Assembly: GCA_021775835.1 (NCBI GenBank)
Contig: JAJFHC010000260.1
Span: 1 to 10,961, forward strand
Length of the DNA stretch: 10,961 nucleotides
Source: Hyphomicrobiales bacterium
GTDB lineage: Bacteria > Pseudomonadota > Alphaproteobacteria > Rhizobiales > JAJFHC01
Direction of reading: 5' to 3'
Below, one piece after another: positions 1 through 7,191 of the stretch. Below the pieces are notes generated by a model. That model saw only the letters and a program-made list of their open reading frames with translations. It was not told where the DNA came from and made no database searches. How positions within the stretch are numbered: the stretch's first letter is position 1; each line of letters begins with the position of its first letter. The position numbers were made by a program, and so were the translations under genes.

Positions 1-302
1 ACCTGCCCGGAGTCTGTCGCCGGGCGGACATCGTGATTGCAGCCGTCGGACGCCCGGAGATGGTGCGGGGCGACTGGATCAAGCCCGGAGCCTGCGTCAT
101 CGATGTGGGCATCAACCGGATCGACAAGGAAGGCGGCGGCACGCGGCTTGTGGGCGATGTGGCCTATGGCGAAGCGCTTGAAGTGGCAGGCGGCGTTACA
201 CCGGTGCCGGGCGGCGTGGGCCCGATGACCATTGCCTGCCTGTTGTACAACACCGTGGGGGCTGCCTGCGCCCAGGCGGGCGTTGACCGGCCTGAAATCT
301 GA
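1..302 (+). CDS. folD: FolD, bifunctional methylenetetrahydrofolate dehydrogenase/cyclohydrolase (3' part only)
   Basis: This is the C-terminal third (about 100 residues) of FolD, read in the frame beginning at position 3; the gene starts before the window. The cytosolic enzyme oxidises 5,10-methylene-THF with NADP+ and hydrolyses the product to 10-formyl-THF, feeding purine and formyl-Met synthesis. Visible family landmarks are the Rossmann-type stretch [15 protein letters not shown], then [15 protein letters not shown], then GDVAYGEA, and the C-terminal FolD signature [16 protein letters not shown]. The protein ends normally at TGA (300-302), about 20 residues past that signature, so the C-terminus is intact. 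An in-frame GTG at position 33 lies inside the conserved domain and is not a start. It is convergent with argG, with a gap of 111 bases. Identification is very secure. Confidence 0.97.
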   Translation, partial: LPGVCRRADIVIAAVGRPEMVRGDWIKPGACVIDVGINRIDKEGGGTRLVGDVAYGEALEVAGGVTPVPGGVGPMTIACLLYNTVGAACAQAGVDRPEI

Positions 303-379
303 CGGATATCCCAATCGTTCTCCGGCCATCGCACCGGGTTCCAATAGCAACTGTCGCTGGTGTGGATCAGAGAGTGGGG

Positions 380-396
380 CCCGGCTCAAGGCCGGG
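380..396. terminator. GC-rich hairpin between convergent folD and argG
   Basis: A perfect 6-bp stem (CCCGGC / GCCGGG) with a 5-base loop (TCAAG) lies between the folD stop and the argG stop. No U-run follows on either strand, so this is not a classical intrinsic terminator. Its place in a convergent gap suggests a bidirectional transcript end or an mRNA 3'-end stabiliser. The terminator role is inference from position. Confidence 0.35.
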
Positions 397-413
397 AAAC
401 GGTCACTATGAAT

Positions 414-1634
414 TCACAGCCGGGCGTTGCGGCGGTTCAGCAAGCGCAGGCGCAGGGCGTTCAGCTTGATGAAGCCTTCCGCGTCGCGCTGGTCGTAGAC
501 GGAGTCTTCCTCGAACGTCACATGCTCCATGGAGTAGAGCGAATTGGGCGACGTCCGTCCGACGACCGTGGCGCTGCCCTTGTAGAGTTTCAGACGCACG
601 GTGCCGCTCACAACCTCTGAGGCCTTGTCTATCGCCGCCTGGAGCATTTCACGCTCAGGCGCAAACCAGAACCCGTTATAAATCAGTTCGGCATAGCGCG
701 GCATCAACTCGTCTTTCAGGTGAAGCGTTCCGCCATCGAGTGTGATCGACTCAATGCCGCGGTGGGCGACGAGCAGGATGGACCCGCCCGGTGTTTCGTA
801 GATGCCACGGGACTTCATGCCCACATAACGGTTTTCAACCAGATCGAGACGCCCGATACCGTTGGCGCCGCCAAGCTCGTTGAGCCTGGTGAGGATGGTT
901 GCCGGACTCATGGCAACTCCGTCGATTGAGACGGCGTCGCCTCTTTCGAATCCGACTTCGATGTAAGTCGCCTTGTCCGGCGCGTCTTCCGGCGACACGG
1001 TGCGCTGAAAGACATAGTCGGGACACTCTTCGCCCGGGTCTTCCAGGGCCTTGCCCTCGGACGAGGTGTGGAGCAGGTTGGCATCGACGGAAAACGGCGC
1101 TTCTCCGCGTTTGTCCTTGGCGATCGGAATCTGGTGTTTTTCGGCGAAATCAATCAGCGTCGTGCGGCTGGTCAAGTCCCATTCACGCCAGGGGGCGATC
1201 ACGGTGATGTCGGGATTGAGTGCGTAATACCCCAATTCGAAACGAACCTGGTCATTGCCTTTGCCGGTGGCGCCGTGGCAGACAGCGTCGGCGCCGGTCT
1301 GTCGTGCGATCTCGATCTGGCGTTTTGCGATCAGCGGCCGGGCAATCGACGTGCCAAGCAGGTACACACCTTCATAGACCGCGTTGGCCCGGAACATGGG
1401 GAAGACGAAGTCCCGGACAAATTCCTCGCGCAGATCCTCGATGTAGATTTCCTTGATCCCGAGCATCTCGGCTTTCTTGCGCGCCGGCTCGAGTTCCTCG
1501 CCCTGGCCGAGGTCGGCGGTGAAAGTCACCACCTCGCAACCGTAGGTGGTCTGCAACCATTTGAGTATGATCGAGGTGTCGAGACCGCCTGAATAGGCAA
1601 GCACGACCTTCTTTACGTTCGCGTGATCTGTCAT
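414..1634 (-). CDS. argG: ArgG, argininosuccinate synthase
   Basis: This 406-residue cytosolic enzyme condenses citrulline and aspartate with ATP to argininosuccinate, the penultimate step of arginine synthesis. The ATP-pyrophosphatase P-loop AYSGGLDTS is at residues 13-21. The second family signature [12 protein letters not shown] is at 121-132. The citrulline/aspartate-binding region follows, and APWREWDL at 147-154 is also typical. Length fits the bacterial type-1 family (about 400). The ATG at 1632-1634 is preceded only by a weak GGATGA-like Shine-Dalgarno, but conserved sequence begins within eight residues of it, so the start is likely right. It lies 80 bases downstream of rlmN on the same strand and has its own candidate promoter in the gap. 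No frameshift or missing motif was seen. Confidence 0.98.
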   Translation of the reverse strand: MTDHANVKKVVLAYSGGLDTSIILKWLQTTYGCEVVTFTADLGQGEELEPARKKAEMLGIKEIYIEDLREEFVRDFVFPMFRANAVYEGVYLLGTSIARPLIAKRQIEIARQTGADAVCHGATGKGNDQVRFELGYYALNPDITVIAPWREWDLTSRTTLIDFAEKHQIPIAKDKRGEAPFSVDANLLHTSSEGKALEDPGEECPDYVFQRTVSPEDAPDKATYIEVGFERGDAVSIDGVAMSPATILTRLNELGGANGIGRLDLVENRYVGMKSRGIYETPGGSILLVAHRGIESITLDGGTLHLKDELMPRYAELIYNGFWFAPEREMLQAAIDKASEVVSGTVRLKLYKGSATVVGRTSPNSLYSMEHVTFEEDSVYDQRDAEGFIKLNALRLRLLNRRNARL

Positions 1635-1675
1635 GGGTTCATCCGGATTTTCGGTAGGGTCTGAATTTGCCGCGC

Positions 1676-1703
1676 ACTATAGGCAAGAAAACCGGCGGGG
1701 CAA
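1676..1703 (-). promoter_or_regulatory. Candidate sigma-70-type promoter for argG
   Basis: On the minus strand a -35-like TTGCCC (1703-1698) is separated by 16 bases from a -10-like TATAGT (1681-1676). This would start transcription near 1669 and give a leader of about 35 bases before the argG ATG. It sits in the 80-base gap after rlmN, so argG could be expressed independently of it. I saw no ARG-box-like palindrome. The call rests on motif matching only. Confidence 0.35.
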
Positions 1704-1714
1704 GATGATCTGTA

Positions 1715-2950
1715 TCAAGCGCCGGCGGCGGCTCGTTCTTCCGCCCGTCGCTGGCTTGCACGTTTGCGAACGGTGTCCGATTTGAGCTGTCCGCACGCCG
1801 CCATGATATCGCGGCCGCGCGGCGTGCGCACCGGACTGGCATATCCGGCACGGTTGACGACGTCGGCGAACCGTTCGATCTGCTCCCAGTCCGAGCACAC
1901 ATAAGGCGAACCGGGCCAGGGGTTGAACGGGATCAGGTTGATCTTGGCGGGGATGCCCTTGAGAAGCCGGACCAACTCGAGCGCGTCTGCAAGGCTGTCG
2001 TTGACATCCTTGAGCATGACATATTCGAACGTGATGCGCCGGGCATTGGACACGCCGGGATAATTGCGGCAGGCGTCGAGCAGTTGCGCGAGCGGGTATT
2101 TCTTGTTCAGGGGCACCAGTTGGTTGCGCACCTCGTCGGTCACCGCATGCAGGGAGATCGCCAGCATGACGCCAATTTCGTCGCCGCAACGCTCGATCAT
2201 GGGGACAACGCCCGAAGTCGACAGGGTAATCCGGCGTTTGGAAATGGAAAGCCCCTCATTGTCAGACACGATGGCCAGGGCTGCCTTGACGTTGTCGAAA
2301 TTGTAGAGCGGTTCGCCCATGCCCATCAGAACCACGTTTGAGATCATCCGTCCTTCGCGCGGCAGGTTGGCATCGTCGACACTGTCGGCACCGGGCCACT
2401 CGCCAAGCTGGTCCTTGGCCACCAGGATCTGACCGACGATCTCGGCGGGTGTCAGGTTACGCACCAGGGTCTGGGTTCCGGTATGGCAGAACGTGCATGT
2501 CAGAGTACAACCGATCTGGCTTGATACGCATAAGGTCCCGCGGGTTTTTTCAGGGATGTAGACGGTCTCGACTTCCGGTCCCGGTTCACCGTTGGGGCCC
2601 GCCGCCAGACGCAACAGCCATTTGCGGGTACCGTCCGATGAAATCTGCTCTGTCACGATCTCCGGACGGTCCAGGCAAAAGCGCTCTTCCAGGTTGTTCC
2701 GCAGGTCCTTGGCGATGTTCGTCATGCGCCCGAATCCGGTATGGCCGGCCACATAGGCCCAGTTCCAGATCTGGCTGGTCCTCATGCGCCGCGACCTTTC
2801 TGGAACGTCCAGTTCTTCCAGGTGCTGGGCGATTTCTTCCCGCGAAAGCCCGATGAGCGAGGGTTTTGCCGGCAAGGTTTGCGGCATGCCGGTTGCCGTA
2901 ATCACGGTCGCATTGGCGTTGCCGCGGGATATGTCGAGAGTCTGGGCCAT
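1715..2950 (-). CDS. rlmN: RlmN, dual-specificity 23S rRNA A2503 / tRNA A37 C2-methyltransferase
   Basis: This 411-residue radical-SAM enzyme places a C2 methyl group on A2503 of 23S rRNA and, as known for the E. coli enzyme, on A37 of some tRNAs. The radical-SAM cluster motif CxxxCxxC is complete at Cys148, Cys152 and Cys155. The two mechanistic cysteines are present: Cys141, seven residues before the cluster as in E. coli, and Cys386 in the conserved C-terminal AACGQL. The SAM-binding GEP motif is at 212-214. The ATG at 2948-2950 has no visible Shine-Dalgarno (TCCTCAA lies directly upstream). Met22 is an alternative start, since conserved sequence only begins near residue 30. It follows ialB by 94 bases. 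All catalytic residues are intact. Confidence 0.97.
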   Translation of the reverse strand: MAQTLDISRGNANATVITATGMPQTLPAKPSLIGLSREEIAQHLEELDVPERSRRMRTSQIWNWAYVAGHTGFGRMTNIAKDLRNNLEERFCLDRPEIVTEQISSDGTRKWLLRLAAGPNGEPGPEVETVYIPEKTRGTLCVSSQIGCTLTCTFCHTGTQTLVRNLTPAEIVGQILVAKDQLGEWPGADSVDDANLPREGRMISNVVLMGMGEPLYNFDNVKAALAIVSDNEGLSISKRRITLSTSGVVPMIERCGDEIGVMLAISLHAVTDEVRNQLVPLNKKYPLAQLLDACRNYPGVSNARRITFEYVMLKDVNDSLADALELVRLLKGIPAKINLIPFNPWPGSPYVCSDWEQIERFADVVNRAGYASPVRTPRGRDIMAACGQLKSDTVRKRASQRRAEERAAAGA

Positions 2951-3044
2951 TTGAGGACTTATATCAGACCGGTACGGGACGCGCGCGCACGATCTTCGAT
3001 CTGCGTCATCGTCGCCGTGACAGGTGTTTCAGGTCAACGGGTGT

Positions 3045-3578
3045 CTATTTACAGGCCCTTCGGGCGGCGTCAAGGGCTGCCGATACACCTTTCAGGGAAT
3101 ACTGGTCGGTGGTGACATTGCCGCGCCAGGACGTTCCTGAGACCGACATGTTCGCTCCGCGCCGCATGGCGGCAATCAGGCGTTTTTCATCCGCGGCGCG
3201 TTCCACCCAGGCCCCGTCATCGCTGGTGAACAGCGAATATGTGTCCGAACCGATGCGTACTTTGGTCGTGCTGCCCTTTTTATAGGGATACCCGGTAATG
3301 ACACTCACTTCCTGGCGCACTTTGGTTTTCTGCCAGTTGGTGACAAGAAAGAATATCGGATCCCGCCGGAGGTTTTTCGGTTCCCAAGCCGTCGGCTGGG
3401 TGACGGCAAAGCAGACCCTGCCAAGACTGGCATCTTGAAAGGCGTACACCGCCCAATCTGTATGTTCGCTCAGAAGTTTCGGTTCGGCAGCCCTGACCGG
3501 TACCGCCGAGGTTACCGCCGCAAAGCCAAATGCAACGGCCAGCCCGAAAAAGCTCTTTTTCAGTTTGCCCAAAGTCAT
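3045..3578 (-). CDS. IalB-family (invasion-associated locus B) periplasmic protein
   Basis: This is a predicted secreted protein of 177 residues, related to Bartonella IalB; the family is widespread in alphaproteobacteria, including non-invasive ones, and its biochemical role is unclear. From the chosen ATG the first 30 residues form a signal peptide: a basic n-region (KLKK), a hydrophobic core (FFGLAVAFGFAAV) and likely cleavage after VRA, before AEPKLL. The mature part shows the family pattern: DWAVYAF, CFAVTQP, RRDPIFFLVTNW, EVSVITGYPYKK, a TYSLFTSDDGAWV block, GTSWRGNVTTDQYSL, and a Cys near the C-terminus. Two cysteines (56 and 176) could form a disulfide. An in-frame GTG at 3602 would add eight residues, but the ATG gives the better signal peptide. 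Neither start has a clear Shine-Dalgarno. It lies upstream of rlmN. Confidence 0.85.
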   Translation of the reverse strand: MTLGKLKKSFFGLAVAFGFAAVTSAVPVRAAEPKLLSEHTDWAVYAFQDASLGRVCFAVTQPTAWEPKNLRRDPIFFLVTNWQKTKVRQEVSVITGYPYKKGSTTKVRIGSDTYSLFTSDDGAWVERAADEKRLIAAMRRGANMSVSGTSWRGNVTTDQYSLKGVSAALDAARRACK

Positions 3579-3694
3579 GCCGAGAGCTTGTCCATTTATC
3601 ACAGTTTACACCAGCTAACGCCGAACCATAGCCCGTATGGACCGGATATTCCTATAATGCAATACGAGACGTTTAGGATTTGTTTACGACGAGC

Positions 3695-3723
3695 ATAAAA
3701 ACCGGATTCGCGGTTAATTTCAA
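3695..3723 (-). promoter_or_regulatory. Candidate promoter upstream of ialB, in an AT-rich gap
   Basis: The gap 3579-3749 is clearly more AT-rich than its flanks and holds no supportable gene on either strand. On the minus strand TTGAAA (3723-3718), a 17-base spacer and TTTTAT (3700-3695) form a plausible promoter. It would give a leader of roughly 110 bases before the ialB ATG. A second AT-rich element, CATTATAGG, is closer to the gene but lacks a -35 partner. This is motif matching only. Confidence 0.33.
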
Positions 3724-3749
3724 ACTTTTGAGCAGAAACCGCCAATTTA

Positions 3750-4292
3750 TCACCTGTTTTCACTGCGGTTGCGTGGTTTGCCATGGGCGTGAACCGGCAA
3801 ATTTTCTTCCTCATCTTGCTTGGGACCGCCAAAATGTACCGGTGGGGCAGCAAACCGGCCCAGGGATTTGATGCGGTCGTACATCACGACAGCACCCGCC
3901 GTTGCCACGTTGATGCAGAATGACGTGGGTATGCGCACGATGTGATCGCAGCGGCCGGTCAACTCCGGTGACAGTGACCCTCTTTCCGGCCCCAATACAT
4001 AGGCGGCGCGGGACGGATGGTGAAAACTCGGCAGATCGACAGCTTCCTCAAGGAGCTCTATGCCGACAATCTGACAGCCTTTTGGAAAATGCATGTCGTC
4101 GACGCTGTCCCAGGGAAAATACGGGATCTGTTCCGGCGTTCTTGACGTGTCGGAATAAGCTTCCCGGATCTTGTAGTGGGCGTTGATGGTGAAAATGTAA
4201 CTTGCCCCGAAGGCGTGAGCCGAGCGCATCAGATTACCAAGATTCATGGGTTTACTGATGTTTTCGACACCGACTGAAAAATATCCGCGCAC
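3750..4292 (-). CDS. SpoU/TrmH-family (SPOUT) RNA 2'-O-methyltransferase
   Basis: This 180-residue protein has the three SPOUT/TrmH motifs in order: motif 1 NLGNLMRSAHAFGA at 17-30 with the catalytic-type Arg23; motif 2 YVLGPERGSLS at 98-108 with Glu103; and motif 3 SFCINVATAGAVVMYD at 124-139 with Asn128. Together these form the trefoil-knot SAM site of tRNA/rRNA ribose methyltransferases. It is short, with no N-terminal substrate-binding domain, resembling the minimalist TrmL-like group; the target RNA cannot be told from sequence. The GTG at 4290-4292 is the first possible start after an in-frame TGA two codons upstream, and MRGYFSVGVENISKPMN begins as family members do. The last 30 residues are charged and likely disordered. 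It is upstream of ialB and divergent from the quinone oxidoreductase gene. Confidence 0.9.
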   Translation of the reverse strand: MRGYFSVGVENISKPMNLGNLMRSAHAFGASYIFTINAHYKIREAYSDTSRTPEQIPYFPWDSVDDMHFPKGCQIVGIELLEEAVDLPSFHHPSRAAYVLGPERGSLSPELTGRCDHIVRIPTSFCINVATAGAVVMYDRIKSLGRFAAPPVHFGGPKQDEEENLPVHAHGKPRNRSENR

Positions 4293-4336
4293 AGCTCAAT
4301 CCGAATGTTGCCCGACCGCCTTGGCCATCCTGTCAA

Positions 4337-4366
4337 AGTATTAAAGACACAGGCCTGAATTGCCAA
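4337..4366 (-). promoter_or_regulatory. Candidate promoter for the TrmH-family gene
   Basis: In the 150-base divergent gap 4293-4442, the minus strand shows TTGGCA (4366-4361), an 18-base spacer and AATACT (4342-4337), about 45 bases before the GTG start. A TTGACA also occurs at about 4335-4330 on the same strand but has no good -10. I found no convincing plus-strand promoter for the divergent oxidoreductase gene. Confidence 0.28.
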
Positions 4367-4430
4367 CCCGCTGCACTGTTTTCAAACCGTTCGCCAGATG
4401 CTATGGCGCAGCACCAAGAAATTATCAGCT

Positions 4431-4435
4431 GGGAG
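4431..4435 (+). promoter_or_regulatory. Shine-Dalgarno site that favours a GTG start
   Basis: GGGAG lies only one base before the ATG at 4437, too close for normal initiation, but exactly seven bases before the in-frame GTG at 4443. The spacing supports the GTG as the true start of the oxidoreductase. Confidence 0.5.
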
Positions 4436-4442
4436 CATGCCC

Positions 4443-5420
4443 GTGGCCAGAGCAATACTGTGTAAGGAGTTCGGACCGCCCGATTCACTGGTGGTCGAAG
4501 ATGTCTCGACGCCGGAGCCCGGTGCCGGCGAGGTTGTTGTAAGTGTGAGGGCCGCGGCGCTGAATTTTTTCGACACACTGATTATCCAGGACAAATACCA
4601 GTTCAAGCCCGAGCGGCCGTTTTCACCTGGCGCTGAGCTTGCCGGTACAGTCAAGTCGACCGGCTCCGGTGTCACGGATCTGGCCATTGGGGACCGCGTC
4701 ATGGCCTATACGGTCTGGGGCGCCTGCCGCGAGGAGGTCTGTGTCGCGGCCGATCAGATCGTGTCCCTTCCCGAAAAGGTCGATTTCGCTGCCGCAGCCG
4801 GTCTCACGGTGACCTATGGCACGACAATTCATGCCCTGGCCGATCGGGCAAAACTGGCTCCGGGTGAGACGCTGGTGGTGCTGGGTGCGTCAGGCGGTGT
4901 CGGTCAATCGGCGATAGAACTTGGCAAGATCATGGGCGCGCGGGTCATCGCAGCCGCTTCTTCCGACGACAAGCTCGCGTTCTGCAAGAAAATCGGTGCC
5001 GACGAGGTGATCAACTATTCGACCGAAAATCTTAAAGACCGGATCAAGGTACTGACCGATGGCCGGGGCGCTGACGTGATTTACGATCCGGTTGGCGGCG
5101 ATTTTGCCGAACAGGCCCTGCGGGCAACCGCCTGGGAGGGCCGCTATCTGGTTATCGGCTTTGCCGCCGGCGAGATACCGAAGATCCCGCTCAATCTTGT
5201 CCTGTTGAAAGGCTGTCAGCTGGTCGGGGTCTTCTGGGGTGATTTCCTCAAACGCTCTCCTGAACGCCACACCCAGCACATGCAACAGCTCGTGTCCTGG
5301 TGCGAGACCGGCCAGATTGCGCCGCATGTACACAAAGCTTATCCGCTGGAAGAGACCGCGGTTGCGCTCAACGCCCTGGCAAACCGCGAAGTACGCGGCA
5401 AGGTGGTCATTCGGATGTAG
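4443..5420 (+). CDS. NADPH:quinone oxidoreductase family protein (zinc-independent MDR)
   Basis: From the GTG at 4443 this is a 325-residue medium-chain dehydrogenase/reductase of the QOR/CRYZ branch, likely a cytosolic NADPH-dependent reductase of quinones or enones; the substrate is unknown. The N-terminal GroES-like domain runs to about residue 120 and includes PFSPGAELAGTV (59-70). The Rossmann domain carries the NADPH loop GASGGVG (148-154) and DVIYDPVGG (211-219). The zinc-ligand cysteines of alcohol dehydrogenases are absent, as expected for this branch. Start choices are 4398 (MLWRS, poor), 4437 ATG and 4443 GTG; Shine-Dalgarno spacing favours 4443, and the resulting ARAILCKEFGPP opening is typical of the family. 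Its 3' end overlaps the convergent DUF1232 gene by 14 bases. Confidence 0.93.
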   Translation: MARAILCKEFGPPDSLVVEDVSTPEPGAGEVVVSVRAAALNFFDTLIIQDKYQFKPERPFSPGAELAGTVKSTGSGVTDLAIGDRVMAYTVWGACREEVCVAADQIVSLPEKVDFAAAAGLTVTYGTTIHALADRAKLAPGETLVVLGASGGVGQSAIELGKIMGARVIAAASSDDKLAFCKKIGADEVINYSTENLKDRIKVLTDGRGADVIYDPVGGDFAEQALRATAWEGRYLVIGFAAGEIPKIPLNLVLLKGCQLVGVFWGDFLKRSPERHTQHMQQLVSWCETGQIAPHVHKAYPLEETAVALNALANREVRGKVVIRM

Positions 5421-5808
5421 GCGTGTCGTCCTTCTGAAGGGTGACGCGGGCCTTCTGGTGGTGCTCGTCCTTGATATGACCGGAAACCAGCCCGATTGCA
5501 GTGGCAATCACCGCGGCATCGTCGGTAAAGCCCAGTCCAAGGATGATATCGGGAACCAGGTCGGCCGGCATGATGAAATAGGCCAGTGCCGCCAGCAGAA
5601 TGGCACGCACCCTGAGCGGTGTTTCAGGATCCATGGCACAATGGTATGCTGCCGCCAGATCCTGGGAAAACGGCAGATAGCCCGCAAACTTGGCCAGCTT
5701 CTTCCAGAATCCCCTCTTCACGCGGCGTTCGTTTCGCGCGATCGTTTCCGGCAGTTGGATCTTGGGACCCTTGAGATCCGGCCCCATTTTCTCGGCACTG
5801 GAAGGCAT
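5407..5808 (-). CDS. DUF1232 (YkvA-like) small membrane protein
   Basis: This 133-residue protein belongs to the DUF1232/YkvA family, whose function is not known. The domain spans residues about 43-112. It includes YLPFSQDLAAAYHCA and a hydrophobic helical pair (LLAALAYFIMPADLVPDIIL and the following AAVIATAIGLV) around the family hallmark PADLVPD (81-87) and FTDDAA. The N-terminus is hydrophilic and basic (NERRVKRGFWKK), and the C-terminal tail is charged. Upstream in-frame starts exist (TTG 5886, ATG 5841); a later ATG is at 5787. I prefer ATG 5808 because GGGAG lies 10 bases ahead of it. The stop is embedded in the last codons of the convergent oxidoreductase. The divergent SDR gene is 233 bases away. 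Confidence 0.85.
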   Translation of the reverse strand: MPSSAEKMGPDLKGPKIQLPETIARNERRVKRGFWKKLAKFAGYLPFSQDLAAAYHCAMDPETPLRVRAILLAALAYFIMPADLVPDIILGLGFTDDAAVIATAIGLVSGHIKDEHHQKARVTLQKDDTPTSE

Positions 5809-5840
5809 GGTCTTGCCGCTCCCGAATGAACACAGTTCCA

Positions 5841-5852
5841 TCCCATATGGGA
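5841..5852. promoter_or_regulatory. 12-bp perfect palindrome (possible operator) in the DUF1232 leader
   Basis: TCCCATATGGGA is a perfect 12-bp palindrome lying 33 bases upstream of the preferred DUF1232 start, in the gap between divergent genes. It covers the -10-like element of the candidate minus-strand promoter. An operator role is inference; no second copy was seen in the window. Confidence 0.3.
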
Positions 5853-5871
5853 GTTTTCTGCAGAATTTCAA
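5844..5871 (-). promoter_or_regulatory. Candidate promoter for the DUF1232 gene
   Basis: On the minus strand TTGAAA (5871-5866), 16 bases, then CATATG (5849-5844) could form a promoter with a leader of roughly 30 bases. The -10 match is weak. For the rest of the 5809-6041 gap I see no gene and no clear plus-strand promoter for the SDR. Confidence 0.25.
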
Positions 5872-6029
5872 GTTTTTCGCAGGCAAATTGGCCCGGTGTT
5901 GCCTGGTGATCTGACCGGTGCTCGGAGGAGTTACAGGGCTCCGATGGCTGGCAATTCAAAAACAGGCTTCCCAAGACCATGGCACAAGTGGCACTAACAC
6001 GGTTGAAAATTTGGTGCCTAAGAAAACGC

Positions 6030-6034
6030 AGGAG
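6030..6034 (+). promoter_or_regulatory. Shine-Dalgarno AGGAG that fixes the SDR start
   Basis: AGGAG ends seven bases before ATG 6042. The longer reading from 5979 adds 21 residues unlike an SDR N-terminus (rich in Arg and Lys) and has no such site, so 6042 is chosen. Confidence 0.75.
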
Positions 6035-6041
6035 AAAGCAG

Positions 6042-6827
6042 ATGGATCTTGGCGAAGGGATGAGCGCAATCGTCACCGGTGGCGCATCGGGTCTTGGCGA
6101 GGCAACCACGAGGGAATTGTCGGCAAAGGGTCTCAAGGTCGCGATTTTCGACATGAATGCCGAACGCGGCCAGCAGGTCGCCTCGGAAACAGGCGGCCTC
6201 TTCTGCAATGTTGACGTCACTGACGCCGGCAGTGTAGACGCCGGTCTGGCTGCGGCACGCGATGCCCACGGCCAGGAACGGGTGCTGGTGAATTGCGCTG
6301 GAATTGCGATTGGCGCCAAGACAGCTTCCCGCAACCGGGAAACCGGCGCGGTAAACCCCCATGATCTCGAAGCCTTCACCAAAGTGGTCACGATCAACCT
6401 GATCGGCACATTTCACATGTGCTCGAAGAGTGCTGCAGGTATGATGGACCTCGATCCGGTCACGGCAGATGGCGGCCGTGGCGTCATGGTCACGACCAGC
6501 TCGATTGCGGCCCAGGACGGGCAGATCGGACAGGTGGCCTACTCGGCGTCAAAGGGTGGTGTTGCGGGCATGACCCTGCCAATGGCCCGTGACTTGGCCC
6601 GCGACGGCATCCGTGTGGTGGCGATCATGCCGGGCCTGTTCTACACACCCATGTTCGACGGCCTGCCTGAAGAAATACGCGATGCGCTTGGTGCCAGTGT
6701 GCCATTTCCGTCGCGTCTGGGCAGACCGGACGAATATGCTCTCCTCGTGCGCCAGATATGCGAAAACGACATGCTCAATGGCGAGGCGATCCGTCTCGAC
6801 GGTGCCGTGCGCCTGGCGCCGAAGTAG
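6042..6827 (+). CDS. HSD10-like short-chain dehydrogenase (3-hydroxyacyl-CoA dehydrogenase type 2-like)
   Basis: This 261-residue classical SDR most resembles the HSD17B10 / type-2 3-hydroxyacyl-CoA dehydrogenase group, which oxidises 3-hydroxyacyl-CoA (for example 3-hydroxy-2-methylbutyryl-CoA) with NAD+ in fatty-acid or isoleucine breakdown. Motifs are the cofactor loop TGGASGLG (12-19), Asp37 at the end of beta-2 (favours NAD over NADP), NCAG (84-87), Asn119, Ser154, Tyr167 and Lys171 (the catalytic tetrad, in YSASK). The group-specific features are the GQIGQ stretch before the catalytic Tyr, the PFPSRLGRPDEYA block and the ending NGEAIRLDGAVRLAPK. AGGAG fixes the start. It ends 16 bases before the convergent phhB-like gene. 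No CoA-pathway partner is visible nearby, so the in vivo substrate remains open. Confidence 0.92.
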   Translation: MDLGEGMSAIVTGGASGLGEATTRELSAKGLKVAIFDMNAERGQQVASETGGLFCNVDVTDAGSVDAGLAAARDAHGQERVLVNCAGIAIGAKTASRNRETGAVNPHDLEAFTKVVTINLIGTFHMCSKSAAGMMDLDPVTADGGRGVMVTTSSIAAQDGQIGQVAYSASKGGVAGMTLPMARDLARDGIRVVAIMPGLFYTPMFDGLPEEIRDALGASVPFPSRLGRPDEYALLVRQICENDMLNGEAIRLDGAVRLAPK

Positions 6828-6843
6828 GGTCGGTATCGGGCCT

Positions 6844-7131
6844 TCAGGCAGCAAAACGATCCATGGCCTTTGCCAGCTTGATGTCCTTTTCGGTGACGCC
6901 GTCGGCGTCGTGGGTCGCAAGGGTTACGTCCACGGTCCGGTAAACATTGAACCATTCCGGATGATGATCCATCTTTTCGGCAACCATGGCCACCCGGGTC
7001 ATCCAACCGAAAGCGGCGTTGAAGTTCCTGAACTGGAATGATTTTGAAATGGCGTCGCGACCCTCGACTTCGCTCCAGCCGTCAAGACCATCAATCGCAT
7101 CGCGGCGTTCCTGTCCTGCAAGTTTTGCCAT
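6844..7131 (-). CDS. phhB: Pterin-4a-carbinolamine dehydratase
   Basis: This 95-residue protein is a complete 4a-hydroxytetrahydrobiopterin dehydratase (PCD/DCoH, PhhB family). The enzyme recycles the carbinolamine made by aromatic amino acid hydroxylases; the family also has a reported link to molybdopterin metabolism. The active-site block is full: EKMDHHPEW at 52-60 with His56 and His57, [17 protein letters not shown] at 62-78 with His74-Asp75, and TEKDIKLA. Length is standard (about 95-105). ATG 7129-7131 is preceded by GGGAG nine bases upstream. No phenylalanine hydroxylase is in the window, so a role in Phe catabolism cannot be supported by context; the symbol follows family usage. It is divergent from the phosphatase gene, with a 60-base gap. 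Confidence 0.95.
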   Translation of the reverse strand: MAKLAGQERRDAIDGLDGWSEVEGRDAISKSFQFRNFNAAFGWMTRVAMVAEKMDHHPEWFNVYRTVDVTLATHDADGVTEKDIKLAKAMDRFAA

Positions 7132-7191
7132 AGCGCCTGTCTCCCGTTATCAATCGCATTCGTGATACGAACCTGCTGACCGGAAACTGCC

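Noticed and set aside
1068..1592. Plus-strand open frame of about 174 codons opposite argG
   Set aside because: It is antisense to a perfectly conserved argG; long antisense frames are common in GC-rich genes.
1677..2189. Long minus-strand open frame of about 170 codons inside rlmN
   Set aside because: It is an out-of-frame shadow of the well-supported rlmN, is Arg/Pro-rich as expected from GC-rich DNA, and has no recognisable domain.
3599..3871. Open frames on both strands across the ialB / TrmH gap
   Set aside because: They span the AT-rich intergenic region and the 3' end of the methyltransferase gene, lack ribosome sites and show no recognisable domain.
4890..5507. Minus-strand open frame of about 205 codons opposite the quinone oxidoreductase
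   Set aside because: The sense frame encodes a full MDR with intact motifs; the antisense frame has no family features and overlaps a second real gene (DUF1232).
7090..7159. 11-base direct repeat ATCAATCGCAT at 7090-7100 and 7149-7159
   Set aside because: One copy is inside the dehydratase coding region; repeats of this length are expected by chance several times in a window this size.
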